Source: Argopecten irradians (Eukaryota > Mollusca > Bivalvia > Pectinida > Pectinidae). Taken from it: DNA of 64,000 bases. Within the stretch, counting starts at the first letter, position 1. Each line of letters begins with the position of its first letter. Shown piece by piece: positions 1 through 13,400 of this stretch. Where the stretch lies: positions 35,841,540 to 35,905,539 of the forward strand of contig NC_091134.1 in the NCBI RefSeq assembly GCF_041381155.1. The letters are read 5' to 3'. The notes below the pieces were generated by a model. That model did not search any database. It worked only from the letters and a program-made list of their open reading frames with translations, and was not told the DNA's origin. The translations under genes and the position numbers were made by a program.

Positions 1-767
1 GTAAATATAGGTAGTCCCATAATTCTCTTTCAGATCTATTTCAAGAGTTAATTCCCTTATTTCACTCTGTCAGTACTGTACCTTAAGACAAGGGGAAGTA
101 ATTGGATCAAAATGTAATGCTGGTCACAACACTGGCTTTAATATCAAGATGTCGGTAGCTAATTATATAATCTATTACAGCCTATAGAAACAAGTTTTTA
201 TATCTGTTGTGTGTAATTTTCATTATCTTACCATAATCTTTAGTAATATTACATGTTTTTTATACCATGGTTTTAATTGTTGCTAACGTTTTTAAGTACA
301 AAAATAAAGATGTTGAAATAGAAAATCAAACTTTTTTGTGCCTCATTAACAATACAGGGGAGATTTATACAAAAAGAATTGACACCATGATTTGAGCTTC
401 TACAAAATACACTAATCAATGTTAACAAAAACACATAAGACCAAACATTTATGTATACATATATTTGTACAAATACAATCTTCCGTTGTATTTCATGATA
501 TAAATTATCATACAACTGATTAATCAATTATTGAAGTTCTAATTCAATTAGGTTCATAATTTGTTTATTTATTTTGCAAATTTTGTGATGAAATCATATA
601 CAAGCACAATAATAAGTTGTTTTAGGGGAAAAAAATGGCAGATCATGAGATGTATTTCTAAACGAATGTATATTTACATTCAAGAGGAATGTTTTTTGTA
701 TTTTCAGTTTAGAAATGCACATACCTTTTGTGTGTTTGTCCACAATACATGCAATAAAAACCTAATT
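1..767. other. AT-rich stretch downstream of MEI4
   Basis: No convincing gene is seen here; the short open frames are of random type. On the minus strand two overlapping AATAAA hexamers (about 564-573) lie roughly 200 nt beyond the MEI4 stop codon. They are the best candidate for that gene's polyadenylation signal, so the part near 560-767 is probably MEI4 3' UTR. The rest appears to be intergenic. Confidence 0.4.
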
Positions 768-2651
768 TTAGAGATTGTTTTTGTGTAGCTTCAGTTCTAG
801 CTGTCCACACACATTCCAGATAGAGTGTGCGTACAATGGGAATCTGTGTGTGATGTGTAGAAGTGAATCCTCTAGTGAATCCTTCAGTGACTGTAGTCTG
901 TTGCCGTCATCAGTCCTGGAGCAGATATGGTCAGCTCCTAGTATAGTCTGCAGTAGCTGGATAACAAATATGATGTTTTCAAACCATGATACATGCAAAG
1001 GTTTAGAATTTAGACACACATCTTGTAAATGTTGTGAAAACTTTTGGATTTCATTCACAAAAATTTCCTGGGTAAGTCTTGTAACAGGCGGTTTAGAGAA
1101 CTCAAGTACCAGATTTGTTCCTTCTTGTCTAGCATTTGCCTGAAAGAAAAATCACTAAATTGAGTAAATTCTGGTGCATGGTACGGATGTAAAATTAATA
1201 CTAACACTTTAATTAAGGAAATTGGAAAGTCATAAATAAGACAGATTGACTGCTATCGGGACAAGTCTAAATTCTCATATTTGTAGGTACTGTATTAAAT
1301 TGATAAAATGGAAACATTATTACTGATGTTAAGATTCTTAATTTTAGCAATAAGATAACAATACAGTGTAACTCTAAAATAGGGTATAGCTGTACATACA
1401 TGTGAAAGGTAAATGTCTTCTTTGAGAATGTCTGCCACAAGACTTCTGATTATATCTTTGATGAGGGACACAATTTGGACATTGGACATCAGATCTGGTA
1501 CCTGTTGCATAAGCTGTACCACACATTGTACACAGTGGTGCATGGACTTGGCCGAGGTAGTGAATGTTTTCTCCTGTACACACTTCAAGACTGTCTGTAA
1601 GCTTTTCACAATGGTTGTTTGATTTAAACTAGTTAATGATTTTAGTTTTGCTGCAGAAGCTGAATTGTTGTCTCCGTCACCAGTGACTTTTGATGATTGC
1701 CTTGTGATCTGCTGTATGTTAATAACACTCTGTAAAAATTGTGTATTTCTCTGCAGACATTCTAGGTCTTCTGTTTCTGTTCTATCAGCTCTGTCTGAGC
1801 CAGATAATGGTGGAGTGGGAAACAACACTGCTTCATCAGCTAAAAATAAAAGGGAAGCATGTCAAATTATTAGGTCTATCAATTCTTAGAAACTATTGCG
1901 CTTCTGCCCATTTTATAGTCATATCTTCTTAAAGATCAATAGGTCATGTTATACTGACACAAAGCAAACCAGTCATCCCACATCCATGAAAGTCATGAAA
2001 CTACATGTTTTGTATAAATGTAGTGTACAGGTAAGGTATAGACCTATGTCATGCCCAGGGCACAGAATACAGAGCCATCCTATATGTATGCCTACTGTAT
2101 GGATTTACACACAAGATATTATGGAAAAGAGGTATCAAGTATAAATTAAATTAACTTTCTTCTTCTGTCCCTATCTTCCGATCATTATTGGCCAATGACA
2201 ATGGTCATGGTATGAACGGTAAGGAAGGTATACCCTACTTGTACTTCTATGTACGTATTCTCTCCCCTTAACCTACCTTGAGACGCACCCTGCTCACAAT
2301 TTGTCTCTCGTGACGACAATGAATTCAGGACGATCTGTTGGCGTAGATTAAGAATTTCTGCCTCCATCGAAGTGTGTTTGTGTTGTAACTTTTGGTTGGT
2401 TCTTTGGAATGCATTACAAAGTCCTTCTGTGAATGATCTGGCGGAAGTGTCTTTAGGTTTCAGGGCACAACATGCTACCGCCACACAGATCTTCATTAAA
2501 CGTACCTCCTGAACGAGTGAATTTTCTGAAATTGTGAAATTAGTTAAAACATAACTCCGTTCTACAGAGTGAAATATCGCACCACTGAAAAGAGGGATTT
2601 GCTACATAAATCTATCTTACCTTGTGAAGTGGACGGATCATCAGGTTCCAT
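768..2651 (-). CDS. MEI4: Meiotic double-strand-break protein MEI4
   Basis: MEI4 works with REC114 and IHO1 on meiotic chromosome axes and is needed for SPO11 to make double-strand breaks. Four minus-strand exons join in phase: 2651-2621, 2525-2277, 1839-1400 and 1139-768, each with GT-AG borders. They give 363 aa, against 385 in human. Recognition is from memory of the vertebrate protein. The N-terminal segment reads MKICVAVACCALKPKDTSARSFTEGL and then EAEILNLRQQIVL, matching the human region with SREYTEHL...LEAEVMQLRQKLL. The middle has TQFLQSVINIQQ, like human MQFLQYLLELKN. The C-terminus has NEIQKFSQHLQD...FPLYAHSIWNVCGQLE, like human QEIQKFLQKHDE...FPLFTFYLWRVGILL. The protein is mostly helical with no catalytic site, as expected. 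Exon 1 codes only ten residues, and its ATG was chosen because it splices in phase. The gene is divergent from the mucin gene. MEI4 evolves quickly, so exact borders need transcript support. Confidence 0.85.
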
Positions 2652-2915
2652 TTTCGTGCAATTTATCTTTTGTCTTAGTCGTTAACACGCTTGAAACAGA
2701 TGACAAAACACGAAAAGTAAACGCATTTCGTTCCTGTGACCTGACTATTCCAGACACCTGTCATAACTAGGCCTAGGCCTAATAAAACAGATTATCATGT
2801 GATGGACGGACCATCTTATTCCATTTTCATGCTATTTATCTTTTGTTTTAACCAGTTGAACGCTTGAATCAGACGGCAAACTTGAAAACACGAAAAATTT
2901 ACGATTTAGATACCT
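2620..2915. repeat. Diverged tandem copy of the MEI4 first-exon region
   Basis: The sequence from about 2630 to 2760 (MEI4 exon 1 and the DNA just upstream) recurs at about 2800-2930. Shared landmarks, in order, are GGACGGA-CATC, TTCCATTTTC, ATTTATCTTTTGT, CGCTTGAA and AAACACGAAAA. The second copy has lost the MEI4 start codon context. This looks like an old tandem duplication of about 170 bp covering the presumed 5' UTR and promoter edge. Confidence 0.6.
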
Positions 2916-2944
2916 GTCGCCAAGCTTCAACTTATTAGGGCATA

Positions 2945-3100
2945 GGTCTACTGAAAGCATAGGGATCTGAGAATCATAGTTACAGATTATAGAATCATGG
3001 ACCCCGAGAGAGCCCTAAGATCATTTTAGACGTTTTAGATGTCTAGGGAAAAAAAGAAGTAAAAATCATACTATACTTGTTAATGTACAATGTAACTAAG
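2945..3100 (+). repeat. Dispersed repeat, copy 1 (partner at 15645-15785)
   Basis: The motifs GGGATCTGAGAAT, CATTTTAGACG, AGGG(A/T)..GAAAAA and TAAAAATC occur in the same order and spacing here and near 15650-15780. The element is about 130-150 bp, of unknown family, with no coding content seen. Confidence 0.5.
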
Positions 3101-5690
3101 AGTCTTAGGGATTCGATATTGGATGCTGGGTATTATATTTTTTTAATTTGTCCAAAATCTATCAGACAAAAAATTGTAACCTTGTAATATAGTAAGGTTT
3201 AGCGAACTACATGCTGGGGTGAAGATATACCAATGCAAGTTTGAATGACTTTGACCTATTTCAAAGGTAAAAGTCATCAAATATATCGAAAGCAGCTTTA
3301 TGTAAAGATTTCCTTGTATTGGCCTAATTGTTAGCCTACTGTATAGGTCTAAGTGTTTGTTTTATTTTGTACCAATAGCTAGGTAGAAGACTGTTAAGGT
3401 CCATGTGGCCCAAGTGCCTCTTGTAATTTGATATCAAGTCTATTATGATGTTGATAATTAAAGCTTTGCAGATACTTGACAATTCAACCTTTTCTTACAA
3501 AACTTTAACGATTTTTCTCCGATACCAAATGATAAAACAGAAACATTTACCGACAAAACAGAGGGAAACGTTTCCTCATCATCATTCTTCATGTGTGTCG
3601 ACATTTGGCTATCTGGGGTTTTGACAATATAGCCTAAATGTTTTATAACTAAACCCTTAATAAATTTGATACCGCTATATCTCAAGTACTGTTGGGATCT
3701 TTCTCAAAGTTCGTATGAATGTTTTGATTGACAGGCATTCAACCATCTTTGTTTGCAACTCCACATTTTTGAAAGTACCGAACAGAGATCGTTTCCGAAT
3801 TTCAATAACAGCTTCCCATTTTCCCCAAGTTTACTTTAAAAAAATTGAGACTGAAGAAACAGAAAAATACGGAATGTACATCGTACAGTCATCTTAAATT
3901 CAGACGAAGGTGGTTTACATTCCTAAGGGTCGATTACTGTATACAGTATGACAAAACTTGTGTGGAAATACATCAGTTTTATTTTAGTACGACCGCTTAT
4001 GTTCAAAAGACAGTTTATATACATTCATTATCCAAGATAAATATATTGTTGATTTAAGTACGTTTATGCTTGCTAATTTTTTCATCATATAGTTTTTTAG
4101 CTTTGCACAACTTTGAAATGCGATAAGTATAATGCTATCTGTAAATGGTTGTTGTTGTTGAGCGTGAGAGGAGTGAACCCACAAAAGAGGGTGTAACTGT
4201 TAGCCGGCCTTCTGATATCGTTACTGTGTGCACTATTTGGCTTCCTTATCTCTAATATCAATCACTTTGAAACGCTCATACTTTACATGCAGTATACAAG
4301 CAAAAAACATTTATTACATATCAATTTATCCTGTTATCGATTACTTGTTATCGACTTGGGTCCATACTTTTCTACTTCCCCATTGTACATAGTCGTAATA
4401 CGTTTTGTTTGTTTAACGCCTTAAAACCCTTCATTTAGAGACAGAAAATTATCTACAGTTGAAGTCATACTTAATAACCTATTAGATTATAAGAAATATG
4501 CATTTTAAGATGTACAACTGATATTGAAATATTGTGTATATATATGTATAACAAACACAGGGACACGAGAATTAGAAACAGTCTACATATTTTTGGTATA
4601 TTGTAGTACTCACATCCCACTTTTCTAACGACGTTTCAACGGTATACATCAAACTTGGTAAACTTAATGTGTTATATATGTGTTGACACATAGCAATATT
4701 TTTCTAACTTTTAATCTAGGTTTCTACATATAGCGTTCAAAAATATCTACGAACTCAAATACATGTCTAAGGTACTAGTAAGTATCATGCCCCTGTGTAA
4801 CAAACTTGCAAAAAGTCCTATTCCTTATCGAGATTAAACAAATCAGTACACCTAATACAGACTCATTAGGCAATACCTACAAGCTATACAATCACGTGTT
4901 GGTGCTACAGAAGGGCCGAGTTTACATCATGGTCATTCACATGTGGAATATAGCCGTCACGTTCTCAGGTATTCACAGATTTCTCTAATTTTTACATTTG
5001 TTTTTCCATTCAATGTTATTCAATTTAGAATAATATATTTAGCACATCGTTTAAACATAATATCATCTTCCTGGTCTTCACATACACATAGTTTTAATCT
5101 AAGGGAAACAAAACTTTCTTTCTTCAAGACATTTCTTTATAAGTACATTGTATTAAACATGAAAAAACATACATATATTAATTGCGGATTTTAAAATGTT
5201 CAAGCTAAATACATCGTTATATGTATATGAATGAACACCAATGTTGTAAAACATATATGGTATAAAATACTATATTAAACCTGGATTTGAACAAGGTTGG
5301 GATCGAGTTTCTATGCGTCGTATAAGGGAGACCAATATTCGTATAATATGTATATTAGATTATGTTCCTGCTCATGTATGTATGCATTTTAGTATCTGAA
5401 ATAAAAGATATTTCAGAATTAAATTTAATAACTCAAATAAGTCATTTCAAATTATGGTAATCTAAATATGTTTTCTATAATATGACATTACTTTGATATT
5501 TAGTTTGTTTATATATATTGCCAATATATAACCACACTATAAATCAAAGTAATGAATTTGTTTACAAGCTCTGTTATCAATCATCATCAAGCTTTATTTC
5601 CCCCGTTAGAAGATACTGAATACAACCAAATCCACACAGAAAATAAAGAAAAGAATAATGAAAATAAAATTTAATAGGTCGGAGCTCGCT
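3100..5690. other. Intergenic, nothing recognised
   Basis: AT-rich DNA between the divergent MEI4 and mucin genes. The open frames are short and their codon content looks random. The promoter of one or both genes may lie in this stretch or the next, but no distinct motif cluster can be supported. Confidence 0.4.
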
Positions 5691-6120
5691 GCTGGAATAT
5701 ACAAGTCATGAATAAGTTATATAGCCGCGCGGTTCAGTAACATTGGTTAATCTTACAAAAGGCATCGCGTAACGCGGACAACATATTGAACTGACTTTAT
5801 AAAGAATTGTCTTTGGTCTGCAACACTGGTGAAGGGGATTCCTGTACTGGCTCCTAAAAGACTATGGGTGAAGGAGGAATGATCCAAATTTTCAATGAAA
5901 TTGAAAATAGAAAGGTCAAGTTCAGATTGAATATCTTCCATGAAAGTTTATCTTAGGGTGTCGTAGAATGTACATTCAGAACAAAGATGAACTGCAGCGT
6001 TGTCAAAAGTCAGAGAGCAGAGCGGACACTGGTTACCGGCAAACACTCTCGGTACTGCCAAAACTTTACATAAACAGTAGATGGTCTTAATATCGGACAA
6101 AGATTCAGCAGAACTGCGGT
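5690..6120 (-). mobile_element. LINE reverse-transcriptase C-terminal tail fragment
   Basis: Read on the minus strand, this segment encodes a short stretch with CPLC, then a His and Cys pair (HLCSEC), then FYDTLR. After a stop codon in the same frame it continues MEDIQSELDLSIFNFI. A Cys-Cys-His-Cys knuckle followed by this kind of helical tail is typical of the extreme C-terminus of non-LTR retrotransposon polyproteins. No reverse-transcriptase core, endonuclease or 3' tail is seen, so this is a truncated and decayed fragment (one in-frame stop visible). The clade cannot be assigned from so little sequence. Confidence 0.5.
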
Positions 6121-6129
6121 ATGCTTGTA

Positions 6130-7080
6130 CATGATGTCCGTCTCATAGAAATTATAAGAATTATTGACTATTTACAATGCTGTTTTATTCTATCAACGAA
6201 CGAAATATTAAAGAATGTGACAGAACTCAGATCTTACTTACGGAGCAAAATGTTTCTCTTAGTGGAAAAATAACCTCATTAATTTTTTTAAACATTTGAA
6301 ACTTTTAACTTTAATGAAAGTTAAAAGAGTAGGTTTCAACTCGATAATCTGGTATTTTCAAAACCAAGATGGTCGAATTAGATGAAATTTCAAAAGTCTC
6401 TAAAGTTAATTGGCCGCCAAGAAAGCCATTTCGAAAAAAAAATAAAAAAATAACCGCATTATCTATTGGGAATGTCGTTTTCAAATTGCTGCACTTGAAA
6501 GTTCGTTTTTGGAATAATATACGTACTTTGCATTTGTTTCCGAATCCATGCCTTTATCACTATGTTTATGATATATTTGCGGCACGATATCTTCATTCAA
6601 TAAAAGGTTATTTAAACAAATTATACATGTAAATCGTTTTGATCTGTATGATTCCTTTTGAAAGTGAAATTCATTTGAGATATTATGCCATCCAAAATAC
6701 TCGATACAATTCATTTTTCTTTGATTTATGGTTGCAATTATGCTTTCATTGATTGCGATTTTCATTTCGACAGTGATCTTGGATTTTAGTGTTTCTCATT
6801 TGTTTTGATATTTTGTACAAATTTTGTAAGAAACAATAAACACCTTCCCCATCATTATGTACCGCATTCCCAAACGAAAAAGTTATGACAATTTTTACGC
6901 ATTTGGTCAAAAATCCCCATCTTCGCCATTTTGATGACGTCATAACAGGACGTTCATCACAGTTTATGATATTATTATAAATAATGTTACCTGATGATTT
7001 CGTAATCAGTTTGTCAAAAGGGTTGAGAAAACATAAGTTTTTTATCAATGTGGTGGGGTGCACGCGTACACCCTATCGCA
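6130..7080. other. Upstream region of the mucin gene, no gene seen
   Basis: Contains a short hairpin near 6305-6330 (CTTTTAACTTTAATGAAAGTTAAAAG). An ATG near 6739 opens a hydrophobic peptide (MLSLIAIFISTVIL), but no donor in the phase required by the next mucin exon was found, so I do not use it as the signal-peptide exon. Confidence 0.35.
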
Positions 7081-7085
7081 CACAT

Positions 7086-7310
7086 GGCGCAGTGTGCTTT
7101 TTATTTGGCGCATTGTCGCTCTTCTGACTTCACACGGTGCTTTGTCGTTCTTCTGACTTGGCACTCTGTCGCTCTTCGCTTGGCGCGTTTACGCACTTTC
7201 GACCGGGACATTGTCTCTCTTCGCTTGGCGCACTGTCGCTCTTTGCATAGCGCATTGTCGGTCTTTCCGTGGCGCATTGTCGCACTGTCTTGCTTCGCAT
7301 GACGCACGCC
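7086..7310. repeat. GC-rich degenerate tandem repeat
   Basis: Variants of GGCGCATTGTCGCTCTTC recur about ten times with irregular spacing (roughly 16-28 bp), often with TTCGCTTGGCGC between them. The tract is much richer in GC than its surroundings and lies just upstream of the first mucin exon identified. The open frames here on both strands are by-products of the repeat. Confidence 0.6.
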
Positions 7311-7467
7311 CACTCATCTTGAGGCGGGGTAGCCAATGCGACAATGCCGAAATCGGACACCAATGCTTAACATTATGCTTAGCTTCACCAGTATCTGAAC
7401 AGCAATTGTTAGGGGTTTTAGTCTTTTAGTGGCAATGGGCGTATTCGTTTTTTCTATATATTTTCAG

Positions 7468-10400
7468 TCATTGCTGTTGTTGTGGAAGCAACCGTTGTAC
7501 AGTTAGCCCTAAAGACGTCCACAGAAAAGTCGGAATGTGTCTGTACTGGTGACTGGGATTATACCGACTTCCTGGCCAGGACAATAGGTCACCAATTCCA
7601 GTGCTTAGGTACCGGAATCTATGTCACAGTCACCTCAACAGGAAGATGTACAAATGAGATTTATCTTTCAGAAGAACAAAATCCGTCCATACGAAGACAA
7701 CACTTCACATCTCAGATATACAACGTGACTGCGGTCTTTACCGGCATGTAGGTATCTGTTGTATTGTTAGAGTGAAAATAATACAGTCCGATTGGATAGA
7801 CGATTTGAAAAAAGGAATATTAAAAAAAACACCTATATAAAATATGCTGTATTATAAAAACCCTTTTACTGAATTCCATTAGTTTTGCAATGATTGCAAG
7901 TGTTTTATTAATAAAATGGTGAATAAGAAGTAGCGATGGATTAAATTAGCACGTCATGTACATCTTTATGTACTTTACATTCACATTATAATTGTAATCT
8001 TCCTTTGTTGCGGAATGACAAACTCACGAAGGATTAGTAACAGCATAGAAGGTTCAAACATTTTATTTTTTGTATTTACAGAAAAGAATCCGGCTTTATG
8101 TGTAACAGATGTCGAGAAGTCTTTCACCAGTTCCTCTCAGACAGAGCAAAATACGCCAGAATACGGATAGACGATACCTTACCAGAATGGCCACCGACTT
8201 TACTGAAAATCAAAGTTACGTCTATAACGTGCGATGGACCACTTTGTCAAGGAGATGCATCATGTAAGTTCCCATGATATTGTGTGTCTCGCAGGAGGTG
8301 AGCGCGGTCACAGTTAACAAAACAATGGCTATCAAATAAAAATAACAGCCTTTCCCGAGTATAACCCGTCCAACGGCAACATACCATTCACAACCTATGT
8401 AGTCGTGTGATGGATCAATCACAATTGAGAAGTGCTATTATTTTCATCTGACATCCATTTTGTGACCTTAAACCGCGTTTACCTCCAGTGTATGACTAAA
8501 CACTTTGAACATTATGATATCGTTTTCAATATAACACTGTAAGTATTGAACTCTACTCGCAGAGCGCATTCAGTTGATGACTCAGCAGACTCAAAGTAAA
8601 TAAAACTTGAACTTGGGTTAACTTATACAATGTGCAATTAACATTTTGTTCTTCCATACAGGTAACAAGACCACGGATAAAGTTACCTCTAGATATATCA
8701 ACTGTGACATGAAACCTCCAGCAAAGTCCATAGAACTATCATGTGGTCGTGTAAAACGTCTGTCTGATTTTCTCAGGACAGCAGACGCACGTATAGAAAA
8801 TAACACATCAACACCATTGGTTTTGATGACAGATGAAACTGCAACACCATTGACTGCATTATTAAATGGCGCTACAACATCACCCGATGCGATGGCAAGC
8901 AAAGCCTCAATATCATCTGAGACGATGACAGATGGAAAAGCACCACCATCTGCAACGGCTACGTACAAAATTACCCCATCATCTGATGCGATGACAGAAA
9001 CAGATGCGACCATACAAAATACTGCGATGACAGACATGACTACAGCATCAACTGAATACCAAAGTACGCTATCATCTGATACGATCACAGAGAGAAATAC
9101 GCCATCATCTGTTATGAATACAGGAATGACTACAGCATCATGTGTTACGATGACAGACATTACTACAGTATCATCTGATACGATGACAGACATTACTACA
9201 GCATCAACTGAATACCAAAGTACGCCATCATCAGATACGATCACAGAGAGAAATACGCCATCATCTGTTATAAATACAGGCATGACTACAGCATCATCTG
9301 AATACCAAAGTACGTTATCATCTGATGTGTTATCATCTGATGCGATGATAAGTAAAACTACGTCGCCATCTGATGGAATGTTAAGTAAAACTACATCCCC
9401 ATCTGATGCAGTTACAGGTCCAGTTTCTACTCCATTTACCGCATCACCAGTCCCTGGATCAACAGTTTCTACTTCATCAGACCCGTCTATTACCGCGCCA
9501 CAACGTCCCGCACAATCTACTCTTCCGTCTTCTACAGCGCTATCAGATTCTTCACGAGAAACGGATGCATCCTCAGCGTCTTCCCAAACTACTTCATCAA
9601 CGGACTCAACTTTGATTACCTACACAACACCAGATTCAAATATTACAGACGCTTTTACAGGTTCTTCTCAAACAGCTGTCTCTACTTATTCCATTACAAC
9701 TCCTGAGCCAATGGTCGCGGATCAAAGTACCGCATCACCAGATGGTACTCTAACTCCTGTGCCAACTACGCAACCACGTTTTTCTTCAACACCTGTGTCT
9801 ATTTCAACACCATTAGGTATTTCTTCTACAAATGCGTTAATAGTCGGAACTCCCATCACCGCATCACCAGGTCCTACTCCAACACTTGCGTCAACAGCCA
9901 GTACTCAATATACCACATCACCAGATCCTACACGTACTCTTGCATCAACAGCTTCTATTGAGACTTCAGAGTCGCTAGCTTCTACACCGACTCCTGTATC
10001 CGTAGTATTTCCAAAACAGGCGCCAACAGTTGCGGCTCTAAATACTGCGTCACAAAGTCTTACAACAACCTTCGAGTCCACAACTTCCTCTGTATCACCC
10101 TGGTCACTAGATTTTACCACAAGTACTTTGTCAACAATTGCCAATCCAATTACTCCATTACAAGATCCTACATCAACACCTGTATTAAAAGATGCTACTC
10201 CAACTACAGTCTCTTCCGATGCAACTCTACATATTGCGTCAATAGTCACTAATCCGATTGCCTCATCGATTGTTCATACAGGTTCTGCTTCACCAGTCAC
10301 TATTCTGACAACCGCATCGCTAGGTCCTCCTCAGAATCCTGTGTCCACAATGTCGCCAACGTCTGCGTCTTATCTATCTACTGCACCATTGGGTTCTACT

Positions 10401-13400
10401 CAAATTTCTGCATCAATAGTTGTTACTCAAACTGACGCGTCACTAGATCTGTCTCCAATAACTATTACGTCAAAAGACGCTAGTACAGCCTCCGCTTTAC
10501 CAAATTCTACTTCTACTCATGCGTCAATAGTCGATATCTCAACAACCACTTCACTGAGTCCTACCGCATTTTCTACGTCAACAGTTGCTACTCAAAATAC
10601 CGCATCGCTCGGATCAACTCCAACTCCTTCATTAACACTAGCTACTTCAACATATGGGTCAACAATGAATACTCTTGCATCAGCAGTCGCTAATCCATCT
10701 ACCGCGACACCAAATCCTGCTCCAACACCTGCATCGACAGTTGCAACTCAAACTACTTCATCACTAAGTTCCACTCAAACTGACGTGGCACCTGTCTCTA
10801 TTCCAAAACAATCACCAGGTCCAACTCAATCCCTAGTGACAATAGTCAAAATTCCTAATACCGCATCACTCAATACTAGACCTACTCTGTCAACAGCCGT
10901 TACTCTATCTGTCGCGCCATCGAATCCTTCGTCAAATCCTGAGTCGACATTCTCTACTCCATCTTCCGCATCATCGTTTCTAACTCAAACTCTTGTGTCA
11001 ATAACTTCTACTCCAACTACTGAATCACAAGTTTTTACTACTTCTTCAACAGATGCTACTCCAGGCACCGTGTCATCAGAATTTACCTCTAATTCTGCAT
11101 TTCCGGAATCTACCCCAGCTCTTGTGTCAACAGTTGCTATTTCAACTACTACTTCAACATCTGCGTCAACAGTCGGCTCTCCAACAAATACAACACCGGG
11201 TACTACACCCCCTCTTGCGTCAACAGTCGATACTCCGTCTACCGCGTCATCACGTCCTGTTTCAACAGTCGCTGCTTTATTTACAGGATCATTAGATCCA
11301 ACACCAACTACTGTGTCAACCGCCACATCACTGGATACTACACGAACTCCTGCGTCAAAAGTTTCTACTGTGCCATCAGGCCTGACTACAGCATCACCGG
11401 ATACTACATCAACGTCAATAGTCGACACTTCATCTACCGCATCACCAGTTTCTATTCAAACAAACGCATCGTCAGGCCCTAACTTTCCTGCGTCAACAGT
11501 CGGTAATCTAACCACCGCATCATCGGGCATTACACCAACCTCTATGTCAACAGTCGACACTTCATCTACCGCGTCACCAGCTTCTATTCCAACAACCATA
11601 TCGCCAGGCCCTACCGTTTCTGCGTCAACAGTCGGCAATCCAATCACTGCATCATCGGGCATTACACCAACTTCTATGTCAACAGTCGATGCTTCATCTA
11701 CCGCGTCATCAGGTCCTACATCAACTTCTGTGTCAACATTAGAGCTTACGCCAACTATTACGCCAACGGTCGGCTCTCCAACCAACGTGTCACCGAACAT
11801 TACACCAATTCATACGTCAACAGTTACAACAGCATCTACTCTGTCAACAGGTCCTACCCCAACGTCTGTGTCAACATCCGATGCTCTACTTACCGGATCA
11901 TTAGATCATACACAATCAACTTCGCCAACAGTCGGTTTTCCAACCACCGCATCACCGGATACTACACCAACACCAGCTTCAACAGTTGATACAGCATCTA
12001 CCGCATCACTAGGTCCTACTTCAACGTCTTTGTCAACATTGGCTGCTCAATCTACCGCATCACCAGGCTCTGCCACAACTCCGGCGTCAACAGTCGATAC
12101 TTCATCTATCGCGTCACCAGGTCCTACACCTACTTCTATGTCAACATTCGCTGTTCAATTTACCGGATCATTAGATCATACACCAACTTCTGCGTCAACA
12201 GTCATTACCCCAACCACCGCATCATCGGGCACTACACCATCCTCTACGTCAACAGTCGGTACTCCAACCACCGCACCATCGGTCACAACACAAGCCTTTA
12301 CGTCAACAGCCGATACTTTATCTACCGCGCTATCGGGTTCTACACCGCTTTCTACGTTAACAGTCGATACTCAAACCACCGCATCATCAGACACTACACA
12401 AACTCCTTCATCAACTGTCCATACTCCAATCACTGCATCGTCGGGTACTACAGCAACACCTCTGTCAACAGTCGGTACTCCAACTACCGCGCCAGCGTTC
12501 ACTACACAAACCTCTACGTCAACAGCCGATATTTTATCTACCGCGCTATCGGGTTCTACACCGCTTCCTACGTCAACAGTCGATACTCAAACCACCGCAT
12601 CATCAGACACTACACAAACTCCTTCATCAACTGTCCATACTCCAATCACTGCATCGTCGGGTACTACAGCAACACCTCTGTCAACAGTCGGTACTCCAAC
12701 TACCGCGCCAGCGTTCACTACACAAACCTCTACGTCAACAGCCGATATTTTATCTACCGCGCTATCGGGTTCTACACCGCTTCCTACGTCAACAGTGGAT
12801 ACTCCAACCACCGCATCATCAGGCACTACACAAAATCCTTCATCAAGTGTCGGTACTCCAATCACTGCATCGTCGGGTACTACATCAACAACTGTGTCAA
12901 CAGTCGGCACTCCAACTACCACACCATCGTTCACTACACAAACCTCTACGTCAACAGCCGACACTTTATCTACCGCGCTATCGGGTTCTACACCGCTTCC
13001 TACGTCAACAGTCGATACTCCAACCACCGCATCATCAGGCACTACACAAACTCCATCAACTGTCGGTACTCCAATCACTGCATCGTCGGGTACTACATCA
13101 ACAACTGTGTCAACAGTCGGCACTCCAACTACCACACCATCGTTCACTACACAAACCTCTACGTCAACAGCCGACACTTTATCTACCGCGCTATCGGGTT
13201 CTACACCGCTTCCTACGTCAACAGTCGATACTCCAACCACCGCATCATCAGGCACTACACAAACTCCATCAACTGTCGGTACTCCAATCACTGCATCGTC
13301 GGATATCACATCAACACCTGTGTCAACAGTCGGTACTCCAACCACCGCATCATCGGGTACTACATCAACTCCTGAATCGACTTTCGGTACTCCAACCACC

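Noticed and set aside
6739-6805. Possible signal-peptide exon of the mucin (MLSLIAIFISTVIL...)
   Set aside because: No GT donor leaves the phase needed to join the exon at 7468, and a stop follows soon.
7101-7363. Arg-rich open frames on both strands near 7.1-7.4 kb
   Set aside because: Produced by the GC-rich tandem repeat. They overlap each other on opposite strands and resemble no protein.
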